Positions 17,380 through 24,241 of a stretch of 64,000 nucleotides of DNA are shown here, piece by piece. Position 1 is the first letter of the stretch. Each line of letters opens with the position of its first letter. Under the pieces are notes generated by a model. The model was not told where the DNA came from, searched no databases, and saw only the letters and a program-made list of their open reading frames with translations. Made by a program: the position numbers and the translations under genes. This stretch comes from an uncultured Ruminococcus sp. (GTDB lineage: Bacteria; Bacillota; Clostridia; Oscillospirales; Acutalibacteraceae): contig UQCF01000002.1 of NCBI GenBank assembly GCA_900539465.1, positions 156,943 to 220,942 on the forward strand. The letters are read 5' to 3'.

Positions 17380-17637
17380 TTAACTCTCCGTTCTTTCTGT
17401 GCCCAGAAGCCAATCGACCGTAACGCCGAGAACTTCAGCCAAAGCTTTGAGCTCATAATCGGCAACGCCTCTTATTTGACCCTCAAGCTTTGAAAGCCCC
17501 GAAGCGTTAAGCTCAATGCCCTTTATCTGAAGCTGAGCTAACAGGTCTTTCTGTTTCATTCCTATTGATTTGCGCCTTTGTTCGACCCTTAGACCGACGA
17601 TGTTTTTATCGCCGAGATCCTGTTTGCGGGTTCTCAT
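17380..17637 (-). CDS. XRE-family helix-turn-helix regulator
   Basis: 85 residues from the ATG at 17637, chosen because GGAGG precedes it by 7 bases; a longer frame to 17748 would cross the promoter region. A single Cro/CI-type HTH fills the protein: LRVEQRRKSIGMKQKDLLAQL, then SGLSKLEGQIRGVADYELKALAEVLGVTVDWLLG. Target unknown. An inverted repeat in its leader suggests autoregulation. Confidence 0.85.
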   Translation of the reverse strand: MRTRKQDLGDKNIVGLRVEQRRKSIGMKQKDLLAQLQIKGIELNASGLSKLEGQIRGVADYELKALAEVLGVTVDWLLGTERTES

Positions 17638-17728
17638 TTTAAATTCCTCCCAGAATTTGCTTGACTTCTGTGCTTTTTCAGACCGGTGCACTCTCTCAAA
17701 AAGAGTAGAAAGCAAGCTTTTGTTTGAA

Positions 17729-17749
17729 TGTGAAAAATATTGTTTCACA
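17729..17749. promoter_or_regulatory. Inverted repeat, candidate operator of the XRE regulator
   Basis: TGTGAAA-AATATTG-TTTCACA, 7-bp arms, located between a minus-strand TATTAT -10-like box (near 17759-17766) and the regulator ATG. Confidence 0.4.
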
Positions 17750-17928
17750 TAGATACTATAATATCACATTTTACAAAAAAATACAGTCATAAAACGAAAA
17801 AAATGTCATTAATGCACGTTTTTGTTAAATATGTATAAAAAGCAGGGGCTTATTTGCTTAAAAAGAAAAAATATTTAGCAGATTAACCGAAAAAAATGAG
17901 GCTTATTTTCGGCAGAAAAATTTTAATA

Positions 17929-17957
17929 TTGAAAAAAGCTATACTAAGTGCTATAAT
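17929..17957 (+). promoter_or_regulatory. Promoter of the nicotinate phosphoribosyltransferase gene
   Basis: TTGAAA, 17-base spacer, TATAAT with TG-C extension. The 348-base gap 17638-17985 also holds a hairpin CCGAAAA-N12-TTTTCGG (17887-17912) just upstream; nothing else seen there. Confidence 0.8.
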
Positions 17958-17985
17958 CACACTCTGAAGGAGGTTGTATAAAAAA

Positions 17986-19437
17986 ATGACACAACAATTA
18001 AAAGAACGCAACCTTACAATGCTCACGGATTTTTATGAGATAACAATGGCTAACGGCTATTTTAAAAACGGTGTGGGCGATAAGATAACACAGTTTGATA
18101 TGTTTTTCAGAGAAGTTCCCGATAACGGCGGCTTTGCGATTATGGCAGGAGTTGAACAGCTTGCGGATTATCTCTCGAATTTGAGCTTTAATGATGAGGA
18201 CATCAAATACCTCGCAGGCAAGGGCTTTGACAAAGAGTTTCTCGATTATTTGAGAAACTTCAAATTCAGCTGCGATGTTTGGTGCGTGCCTGAGGGTACG
18301 CCGATATTTCCGTATGAGCCGATAGTAACCGTAAGAGGCCCTGCAATTCAGGCACAGTTTATAGAGACTATGGTGCTCATATCCATAAATCATCAAAGCC
18401 TTGTTGCAACAAAAGCAAACAGAATTGTACGCTCCGCACAGGGCAGACCTGTTATGGAGTTCGGCTCACGCCGCTCGCAGGGATATGACGGGGCAATATA
18501 CGGTGCAAGAGCGGCATATATCGGCGGCTGCACAGGCACTGCCTGCACCATATCCGACAGAGAGTTCGGCGTAAAGGCTCTCGGAACAATGGCTCACAGC
18601 TGGGTTCAGCTTTTTGACAGCGAGCTTGAAGCTTTTTGCGCATATGCGAGAGAGTACCCCGATAACTGTACGCTTCTTGTAGATACTTATAATGTATTAA
18701 AATCGGGCATACCCAATGCAATAGAGGCGTTTAAGCGCGAGGTTTTGCCGCGCGGATTCAGACCAAAGGGTATAAGAATAGACAGCGGCGATATAACTTA
18801 CCTCACACGCAAAGCAAGAAAAATGCTTGATGAAGCAGGTTTTGAAGACTGTGCGATAGTGGCTTCAAACTCCCTTGACGAATATATAATCAGAGATATG
18901 CTTCTTCAGGGCGCACAGATAGATTCTTTCGGAGTAGGCGAAAGGCTTATTACAGCGTCTTCCGCTCCCGTCTTCGGCGGAGTTTATAAACTCTGTGCTG
19001 TTGAAAACAACGACGGAACAATGATACCCAAAATTAAAATAAGCGAAAATGTTGCCAAGGTCACTATTCCCGGTACCAAAAAACTCTGGAGGCTTTATGA
19101 CAACGAAACAGGCAAAGCTATTGCCGACCTTATAACTCTTGATGATGAAGTTGTGGACGAAACAAAGCCGTATGAGCTGTTTGACCGCGATTTTACATGG
19201 AAGAGAAAGATTGTAGAAAATTACACCGCAAGACCGCTCCTTCAAAGACTTTTTGACAAGGGTAAATGTGTGTATGATTACCCGAAGCTTGACGATGTGA
19301 GAGATTATTGCCGCGAGCAGGTTGATACCTTGTGGGATGAGGTTTTGAGATTTGAAAAACCGCATAATTACTATGTTGACCTCTCTCAAAAGCTTTGGGA
19401 TCTTAAAGATTCACTCCTGAAAGAATATAAAAAATAA
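17986..19437 (+). CDS. pncB: Nicotinate phosphoribosyltransferase
   Basis: 483 residues from the ATG at 17986, which has GAAGGAGG upstream; an in-frame start four codons earlier lies in the RBS. The enzyme makes nicotinate mononucleotide from nicotinate and PRPP in NAD salvage. Seen: NLTMLTDFYEITMANGYF at the N-terminus, VMEFGSRRSQGYDGA, GTMAHSWVQ with the phosphorylated/active-site histidine, LLVDTYN, and GIRIDSGDITYL with PRPP/phosphate-binding residues. Length matches the Gram-positive type. No other NAD gene adjacent. Confidence 0.96.
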   Translation: MTQQLKERNLTMLTDFYEITMANGYFKNGVGDKITQFDMFFREVPDNGGFAIMAGVEQLADYLSNLSFNDEDIKYLAGKGFDKEFLDYLRNFKFSCDVWCVPEGTPIFPYEPIVTVRGPAIQAQFIETMVLISINHQSLVATKANRIVRSAQGRPVMEFGSRRSQGYDGAIYGARAAYIGGCTGTACTISDREFGVKALGTMAHSWVQLFDSELEAFCAYAREYPDNCTLLVDTYNVLKSGIPNAIEAFKREVLPRGFRPKGIRIDSGDITYLTRKARKMLDEAGFEDCAIVASNSLDEYIIRDMLLQGAQIDSFGVGERLITASSAPVFGGVYKLCAVENNDGTMIPKIKISENVAKVTIPGTKKLWRLYDNETGKAIADLITLDDEVVDETKPYELFDRDFTWKRKIVENYTARPLLQRLFDKGKCVYDYPKLDDVRDYCREQVDTLWDEVLRFEKPHNYYVDLSQKLWDLKDSLLKEYKK

Positions 19438-19480
19438 AAATACGGGATGCCGCGTTCGGCGCAGACCAAAAATTAAAAGA

Positions 19481-19541
19481 AAAAGCTATAATTCACAAAC
19501 GGCAGTTAAACGCCGGATGGGGATTATAGCTTTGCTTTTGT
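19481..19541 (+). terminator. Terminator after pncB
   Basis: AAAGCTATAAT (19482-19492) / ATTATAGCTTT (19523-19533), 11-bp perfect stem with a GC-rich inner region, followed by GCTTTTGTTT. Confidence 0.65.
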
Positions 19542-19597
19542 TTAATTTATATTTCCTTTACCATCTCGCGGCGCAAAAGCGCCTTTAGGCGGTCTGT

Positions 19598-19837
19598 TTA
19601 CGCGGTACGTCTGTAAACGCGCTTGTCGCTGTATGAGGGAACCGCTCTGAGCTTTCTTTGCTCGGCTGCTCTTTTCTTGAGCATTTTGCGCCTGATATGT
19701 TTTTTTATTCTTTTTGCAACAGCAAGAGCAAGTCTGTCTTCAAACTCAATAATTGCTCTTTCGTTAAGCAAACCGATGATAAAAAGAATGATTGCGGATA
19801 CTTCAAATATAGTAGATAATATCATAGTCTGTGACAT
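19598..19837 (-). CDS. Small single-pass membrane protein with basic tail, probable SOS-regulated
   Basis: 79 residues from the ATG at 19837, preceded by AAGGAGAG; an earlier in-frame ATG at 19891 overlaps the promoter. One transmembrane helix near the N-terminus (~4-24: TMILSTIFEVSAIILFIIGLL) is followed by a cytoplasmic-type basic region (AKRIKKHIRRKMLKKRAAEQRK) and a short Tyr/Ser tail. I do not recognise a family. The promoter carries a perfect GAAC-N4-GTTC box, the LexA operator of Firmicutes, so it may be a damage-induced membrane protein; small SOS membrane proteins such as YneA, SidA and DivS block cell division, but that role here is only a guess. Confidence 0.6.
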   Translation of the reverse strand: MSQTMILSTIFEVSAIILFIIGLLNERAIIEFEDRLALAVAKRIKKHIRRKMLKKRAAEQRKLRAVPSYSDKRVYRRTA

Positions 19838-19870
19838 TTTGTTCTCTCCTTTTCTTTGCCCGAACAGTCT

Positions 19871-19882
19871 GAACATTTGTTC
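19871..19882. promoter_or_regulatory. Perfect LexA-type SOS box
   Basis: GAACATTTGTTC matches the Gram-positive LexA operator GAAC-N4-GTTC. It lies about +7 to +18 of the predicted minus-strand transcript, where LexA would block initiation or clearance. A second partial copy, ATACAAATGTTC (19922-19933), overlaps the -35 box. Confidence 0.65.
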
Positions 19883-19894
19883 CTTACACACACT

Positions 19895-19922
19895 ATTATA
19901 GCAGACTTTTTTTATTTGTCAA
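19895..19922 (-). promoter_or_regulatory. Consensus promoter of the small membrane protein
   Basis: Minus strand TTGACA, 16-base spacer, TATAAT; both hexamers are perfect, with TGC before the -10. A promoter this strong fits a gene held down by a repressor. Confidence 0.85.
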
Positions 19923-20013
19923 TACAAATGTTCGGTAAATTTTAAAAATTTTTTATTTTTTTACGATACTAAATATAGCATATGCAGGTGCTTTTATATA
20001 CTATATAAGCAAA

Positions 20014-20069
20014 AGTAAAGGCATATAGCTTTACATTTGCGATTAGATGTAAAGCTATATGCCTTTACT
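20014..20069 (-). terminator. 23-bp perfect inverted repeat after D-lactate dehydrogenase gene
   Basis: Arms 20014-20036 and 20047-20069 are perfectly complementary over 23 bases, with a 10-base loop. On the minus strand it is followed by TTTGC, a weak T-tract, 13 bases after the stop. Much longer than the other terminators in the window; could also be a processed RNA end or a repeat element. Confidence 0.6.
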
Positions 20070-20081
20070 GAACAAAAACTT

Positions 20082-21077
20082 TTAAGTCTTAATTTTTTTA
20101 ACGAACACTTGGTTTTTTAAAACCCTGCCGTTAGCATAATCGTCAATATTTTGAAGCGTTGTAGATGCTATGCTCTGAAGAGCCTCTTTGGTGAAAAATC
20201 CCTGATGAGATGTGACTATAACATTCGGCATTGAAATGAGCCGAAGCAAAAGGTCGTCTTTAATTATTGTATCTGAATAATCCTCGTGAAAAATGTCTGT
20301 TTCTTCTTCATAAACATCAAGGCAGGCACCGCCGATTTTTTCGCTCATTATGCCGTCAAGCAATGCGGAAGAATCTATGAGCGAGCCGCGTGAGGTGTTT
20401 ATTATATAAACGCCGTTTTTCATTTTGTCTATGCTCTGCTTGTTTATGATGTGATAAGTGTCGCTCGTGAGAGGGCAGTGGAGCGATATTATATCGCTCA
20501 GAGCAAAAAGCTCGTCAAGCGAAACATATTTTGCTTTTTCGCAGCTTTGGTAAATGTCGTTTGCATAAACATTCATGCCGAAGCCTTGACAGATGTCTAT
20601 AAAAGTTCTGCCTATATTGCCCGTGCCGATTACGCCTATATTTTTGCCGTGCAAATCAAAGCCCGTGAGACCGTTGAGACTGAAGTTATGGTCTCTCGTT
20701 CTGATAAATGCTTTGTGAATTTTACGGTTTAGGGTCAAAAGCATTGCCATTGCGTGCTCGGCAACGGCATAAGGCGAATAGACAGGCACTCTCACCACCT
20801 TGATTTTGCCGTGAGAAGCTTCGAGGTCAACGTTATTATACCCGGCACAGCGCATTGCGATAAGCTCCGTGCCCTGCTCGCAAAGCCTATTTATTGTTTC
20901 TTTTGAAATGTCATCGTTCACAAAAGCAATAACAGCCTTACTTCCCGCGGCGAGAACCGCGGTTTTGGGGCTGAGTTTTGTTTCGTAATAGTGTATGTCA
21001 AATCCGAAAAGCTCGTTTGCTTTGTCAAAAAACTGCCTGTCATAAGGCTTTGTATCATAAAAACTTACTTTGTACAT
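20082..21077 (-). CDS. ldhA: D-lactate dehydrogenase (D-2-hydroxyacid dehydrogenase family)
   Basis: 331 residues, usual length. NADH-dependent reduction of pyruvate to D-lactate in fermentation. Substrate domain: AMRCAGYNNVD with the substrate-binding Arg environment and YSPYAVAEHAMAM. Rossmann domain: GKNIGVIGTGNIGR. Catalytic Arg in INTSRG, Glu in CLDVYEEE, and His in TSHQGFFTKEAL. The MRCAGYNNVDL and HQGFFTKEAL signatures are typical of D-LDH rather than phosphoglycerate dehydrogenase. A -10-like GATAAT lies upstream, but I see no good -35 and no Rex box. Confidence 0.92.
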   Translation of the reverse strand: MYKVSFYDTKPYDRQFFDKANELFGFDIHYYETKLSPKTAVLAAGSKAVIAFVNDDISKETINRLCEQGTELIAMRCAGYNNVDLEASHGKIKVVRVPVYSPYAVAEHAMAMLLTLNRKIHKAFIRTRDHNFSLNGLTGFDLHGKNIGVIGTGNIGRTFIDICQGFGMNVYANDIYQSCEKAKYVSLDELFALSDIISLHCPLTSDTYHIINKQSIDKMKNGVYIINTSRGSLIDSSALLDGIMSEKIGGACLDVYEEETDIFHEDYSDTIIKDDLLLRLISMPNVIVTSHQGFFTKEALQSIASTTLQNIDDYANGRVLKNQVFVKKIKT

Positions 21078-21156
21078 TTTGAAACACTCCTAACATTATC
21101 AGTATTTCAAAATGTGTGCACTATATTCCGTGCAGAACAATTTGCCGTTTTGGGAT

Positions 21157-21549
21157 TTATTCCGTGTCGTTTTCAGCGGTTATTTCGTTTATTTTTTCTA
21201 TTAAATCGCTTTTTTCTTTTTCATTCATCATTCTGAATTTTAAAACAATAAGCTGCTCCTGCTTTGAGAGCTTTGCGTATTGCAGGCCTCTTTTCGGCAC
21301 CGCGTCGGGTTCGCTGTGCAAGGTTATCGTCTGTTTTGAAGAACTGATTCCGCAGAGCTCGTCAACGCTCACACGATAAAGCTTTGCGAGCTGTTTTAAA
21401 ATATCTATCGGCGGCAGTGCCTTGCCGCTTTCGTATTTTGCGACGGAAGATCTGTCTTTTGAGATAATGTCCGCAACCTCGTCTTGGGTAAGACTGTAGT
21501 CTTTTCTTAATCTTTTAAGGTTATCTGTCAATTTATTTTTGGAGTTCAT
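21157..21549 (-). CDS. XRE-family transcriptional regulator
   Basis: 130 residues. N-terminal Cro/CI HTH (~8-65: DNLKRLRKDYSLTQDEVADIISKDRSSVAKYESGKALPPIDILKQLAKLYRVSVDELCG), then a linker and a C-terminal helical region with KLSKQEQLIVLKFRMMNEKEKSDLIEKI, a pattern seen in small dimerising Firmicutes regulators. Minus-strand RBS GGGAGG. Upstream lie TCGA-bounded AT-rich inverted repeats that could be its own operator. Confidence 0.88.
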   Translation of the reverse strand: MNSKNKLTDNLKRLRKDYSLTQDEVADIISKDRSSVAKYESGKALPPIDILKQLAKLYRVSVDELCGISSSKQTITLHSEPDAVPKRGLQYAKLSKQEQLIVLKFRMMNEKEKSDLIEKINEITAENDTE

Positions 21550-21569
21550 TCATTATACCTCCCTGTCGA

Positions 21570-21594
21570 ATAATAACATATATTATCGAAAAAA
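21570..21594. promoter_or_regulatory. AT-rich inverted repeat bounded by TCGA, candidate operator
   Basis: TCGAATAATA...TATTATCGA lies just upstream of the minus-strand regulator gene, with another TCGAAATATAT half-site near 21616. Likely autoregulation; no direct evidence. Confidence 0.35.
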
Positions 21595-21653
21595 TCAAAT
21601 TTTTATTTTATTTTGTCGAAATATATCAAAGCTTGCAACTTTTTTCTTCGAGG

Positions 21654-21682
21654 TTGCCATTTTGAGCCGTGTGTGATAATAT
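21654..21682 (+). promoter_or_regulatory. Promoter of queT
   Basis: TTGCCA, 17-base spacer, TAATAT; predicts a start near 21689 and a leader of ~94 bases before queT. Confidence 0.55.
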
Positions 21683-21688
21683 ATTCGG

Positions 21689-21779
21689 GTATTGTAAATT
21701 CTATTACCATGCAATACGGTCAGTTCGTAACCATCCTGATCTAAGCCATAGTGCTTAAAATCAAAACTAAGGAGAAATT
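21689..21779 (+). promoter_or_regulatory. Candidate preQ1-sensing leader of queT
   Basis: A ~90-base leader before a queuosine-precursor transporter gene. Visible helices: GTATTG...CAATAC enclosing an AT-rich loop; GGTCAG...CTGATC with a 12-base loop; TAAGC-CATAGT-GCTTA. It ends in CAAAACTAAGGAG, in which the A-rich strand and the RBS run together, as in preQ1 riboswitches. I could not match it to a class; preQ1-III, known from Ruminococcaceae queT leaders, is the best guess. Inference rests mainly on gene context. Confidence 0.5.
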
Positions 21780-21782
21780 GTT

Positions 21783-22304
21783 ATGAAAGTAAAAAAAACA
21801 ACAACCGTTTACCTCGTCCAGGCAGCAATGATTGCGGCAATTTATGCCGCGCTGACTCTTTTTTTAGAGCCTATTTCATTCTCCGGCAATCAATTCAGAG
21901 TGTCTGAAGCATTGACGCTTTTGCCCGTGCTCACGCCTGCCGCGATTCCCGGTCTCACAATCGGGTGCCTGATCGCAAACATCTCAAGCCCATATTTTGT
22001 GGTTGATATGATTTGCGGCAGCCTTGCAACTCTCGGCGCGGCTGTATGCACAAGAAAGGCGAGAAACATCAGATTTAAAAATTTGCCGGTGCTGTCGGCC
22101 GTTTTCCCTGTTATATTTAACGGAGTTATCGTCGGCGCAGAAATATCGGCGCTTGCTACGGGCGGATTTACATGGCAATTATTTTTGATGTCCGGCGCGT
22201 CTGTTGCTCTCAGTGAAACGGTGGTTTGCTTTTTGCTCGGATTACCGCTTTGTGCAGGACTTGAAAAACTGCACGTTTTTGAAAACGGAAGGGTGCTTAA
22301 ATGA
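21783..22304 (+). CDS. queT: QueT family queuosine-precursor ECF transporter S component
   Basis: 173 residues with five to six transmembrane segments. N-terminal TTVYLVQAAMIAAIYAALTLFLEPISFSGNQFRVSEALTLLP is characteristic of QueT (COG4708), with the conserved QFRVSEALTLLP and TPAAIPGLTIGCLIAN. QueT imports preQ1 or preQ0 through an energy-coupling factor complex whose ATPase/T subunits are elsewhere. RBS AAGGAG at the leader end. Its stop overlaps the glycosyltransferase start by 4 bases. Confidence 0.92.
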   Translation: MKVKKTTTVYLVQAAMIAAIYAALTLFLEPISFSGNQFRVSEALTLLPVLTPAAIPGLTIGCLIANISSPYFVVDMICGSLATLGAAVCTRKARNIRFKNLPVLSAVFPVIFNGVIVGAEISALATGGFTWQLFLMSGASVALSETVVCFLLGLPLCAGLEKLHVFENGRVLK

Positions 22305-23395
22305 AAATAGGCTTTTTAATTCAAAACTTAAGCTGGGGCGGAGCGGAACGTGCCGCGAGCTCAATTGCATCTGCTTTGGCACAGCGCGGAGCAGAGGTTC
22401 AGATAATCACTTTCGGTGATGAAGACCGATTTTATTCGCCGAGCGACGATGTTAAAGTTGTAAACATGGATTTTTCAAAAATCCCCAGAGAACTCTCTTT
22501 TAAACGTATTGTCTGCTGCGCCAAGCGATTTAAACAAATAAGAAAATATATTAAAAAAGAAAAGTTCGACGTTCTTGTTTGCATGAGCAACACAATGACG
22601 GTTTACGGTGTGTTTGCCTCAATGTTTACAAAAACAAAATCCGTTGGTACCGAGCGCAACAATCCTTATAAATACGCAAGCGGTAAAATAAGCACAGCTT
22701 TAAGAAAAGTCAGCGCTTTTTTTGCGAACGGATTTGTTTTTCAGACAAAGGCGGCGGCGGAGTTCTTTCCGAACCGTGCGCAAAAAAGGGGAGAGGTCAT
22801 ACCGAATGCCGTGTTCAACAAGCTTGTTTATGAATTGCCGCAGACCCAAGAGCGCCAAAACATAATTTACGGCATGGGCAGGCTCACCGAGGCAAAGCGT
22901 TTTGACCTTTTAATAGACGCTTTTGCCGAAGTCTCAAAAAAGCACAAGGATACAAAGCTCATTATTTTCGGCGAGGGCGACGACAGAGAAAAGCTCCAAT
23001 CGCAGATAGATTCGCTTTCTCTCACCGACAAAGCGCTGCTCCCCGGTGCCTCTCTTGACGCTATAAAGTTCGTTTCAAAGGGCAGAGCGTTTGTTCTCTC
23101 TTCGGATTATGAGGGTATGCCAAATGCGCTTATGGAGGCTATGGCATCGGGCGTTCCGTGTGTTTCCACAAGGTGTAAAATGGGACCCGAGGAGCTTATT
23201 GCCGACGGTGAAAACGGTCTTTTGGTTGAGACAAATTCTTCAAAACAAATTGCCGAGGCTCTTTTAAAAATACTTGATGATGACGCCCTTGCAAAAAGAC
23301 TTTCTGCGGGCGGCAAAGAGCTTCTTCATACTCACAGCATTGACGCCGTTGCAGATAAATGGCTCGAATATCTTTCTGAAGTGGCGCAAGGTTAA
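22301..23395 (+). CDS. Glycosyltransferase family 4 protein
   Basis: 364 residues, GT-B fold, retaining GT4 type. N-terminal domain starts IGFLIQNLSWGGAERAASSIASAL (donor/acceptor loop GGAER). C-terminal domain holds GMGRLTEAKRFDLLIDAF, IIFGEGDDREKLQ, LLPGASLDAIKF, and the nucleotide-sugar signature SSDYEGMPNALMEAMASGVPCVS (E-x7-E). Resembles capsule or teichuronic-type transferases acting on lipid-linked glycans. ATG overlaps queT stop (ATGA), but no functional link is evident. Confidence 0.92.
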   Translation: MKIGFLIQNLSWGGAERAASSIASALAQRGAEVQIITFGDEDRFYSPSDDVKVVNMDFSKIPRELSFKRIVCCAKRFKQIRKYIKKEKFDVLVCMSNTMTVYGVFASMFTKTKSVGTERNNPYKYASGKISTALRKVSAFFANGFVFQTKAAAEFFPNRAQKRGEVIPNAVFNKLVYELPQTQERQNIIYGMGRLTEAKRFDLLIDAFAEVSKKHKDTKLIIFGEGDDREKLQSQIDSLSLTDKALLPGASLDAIKFVSKGRAFVLSSDYEGMPNALMEAMASGVPCVSTRCKMGPEELIADGENGLLVETNSSKQIAEALLKILDDDALAKRLSAGGKELLHTHSIDAVADKWLEYLSEVAQG

Positions 23396-23447
23396 ATACT
23401 TTACATATGCTCAAAAATGTAAAGCAAATTTCTTTACAGGTGAAAAG

Positions 23448-23891
23448 ATGAAAATTCTCATAGATGCGGACGGATGCCCGGTGGTGGATTTATCCGTTGC
23501 CGCCGCAAAAAAGCACGGGGCGGAGTGCGTGATAATTTGCGACACTTCGCACGTTTTTGATAAGGACGGCGCAAGAACCGTTGTGGTTGAAAAAGGAGCG
23601 GACAGCGCAGATTTTAAAATAGTCAATATGCTCTCAAAAGGCGACCTGGTGGTTACGCAGGATTACGGCCTTGCCGCAATGTGCCTTGCAAGGGGAGCAG
23701 CGGTTATAAGCCAAAACGGGCTTGTTTACAATGACAAAAATATCGACGAGCTGTTGTTCTCACGCTATGTTTCAAAAAAAGTCCGTCTTTCGGGCGGCAG
23801 GCTCAAAGGCCCTCACAAAAGGACGGCGGAGCAGGACGAAAAGTTTAAAGAGACTGTTGAAAAACTGCTCTGCGCCAGTGACGAAAACTGA
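23448..23891 (+). CDS. YaiI/YqxD family (DUF188) protein
   Basis: 147 residues from the ATG at 23448 (RBS AGGTGAAAAG); the frame is open further upstream but those codons lie in the glycosyltransferase gene. Starts MKILIDADGCPVV, the family signature with acidic active-site-like residues, then GDLVVTQDYGLAAMCLARGA and RLKGPHKRTAEQDEKF. The fold is PIN-like, so a nuclease role has been suggested but not shown. Confidence 0.92.
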   Translation: MKILIDADGCPVVDLSVAAAKKHGAECVIICDTSHVFDKDGARTVVVEKGADSADFKIVNMLSKGDLVVTQDYGLAAMCLARGAAVISQNGLVYNDKNIDELLFSRYVSKKVRLSGGRLKGPHKRTAEQDEKFKETVEKLLCASDEN

Positions 23892-23906
23892 TTTAAAGGT
23901 GATAAT

Positions 23907-24098
23907 ATGAGAAATAAATCAAACAAGCACCTCGGGATAGAGATTGACCCGGAGCTTCATTACAAGCTCCACTACATTGCAAAATATGAGGGTCGCTCGG
24001 CAAACGGGCAGATACTTTATCTTATAAGAAAGTGTATAAGAGAGTTCGAAAAAACCGACGGAGAAATCGTCATTCCCGATGAAATAAAGAAAAACTGA
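23907..24098 (+). CDS. Small ribbon-helix-helix (Arc-like) protein
   Basis: 63 residues. HLGIEIDPELHYKLHYIAKYEGRSANGQILYLIRKCIREFEK reads as an Arc/MetJ-type strand followed by two helices (I-x-I-D-P-E-L...A-x-x-E-G-R-S-x-N-x-Q-I-L-Y-L). Probably a DNA-binding repressor. RBS AAGGTGATA. Directly follows the DUF188 gene by 15 bases and is closed by a terminator. No toxin partner is adjacent. Confidence 0.8.
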   Translation: MRNKSNKHLGIEIDPELHYKLHYIAKYEGRSANGQILYLIRKCIREFEKTDGEIVIPDEIKKN

Positions 24099-24110
24099 AT
24101 TTTGCCGAGT

Positions 24111-24150
24111 GCGTCTTTTATTTGCCCTGTGCGATAAAAGACGCGCTTTT
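24111..24150 (+). terminator. Terminator after the Arc-like gene
   Basis: GCGTCTTTTAT / ATAAAAGACGC, 11-bp perfect stem with a 12-base loop, followed by GCTTTTTGC. Confidence 0.85.
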
Positions 24151-24186
24151 TGCATTTATATGTTATATATATTTCATTAAAAGTCA

Positions 24187-24215
24187 TTGATTATTTGCGC
24201 GGTTGATGTTAAAAT
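24187..24215 (+). promoter_or_regulatory. Promoter of the recJ-rel operon
   Basis: TTGATT, 17-base spacer, TAAAAT with TG-T extension. It overlaps an alternative upstream TTG codon at 24203, supporting the GTG start of recJ. Confidence 0.65.
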
Positions 24216-24241
24216 ACTTATCTTGGAAAGAGGTGCGCACA

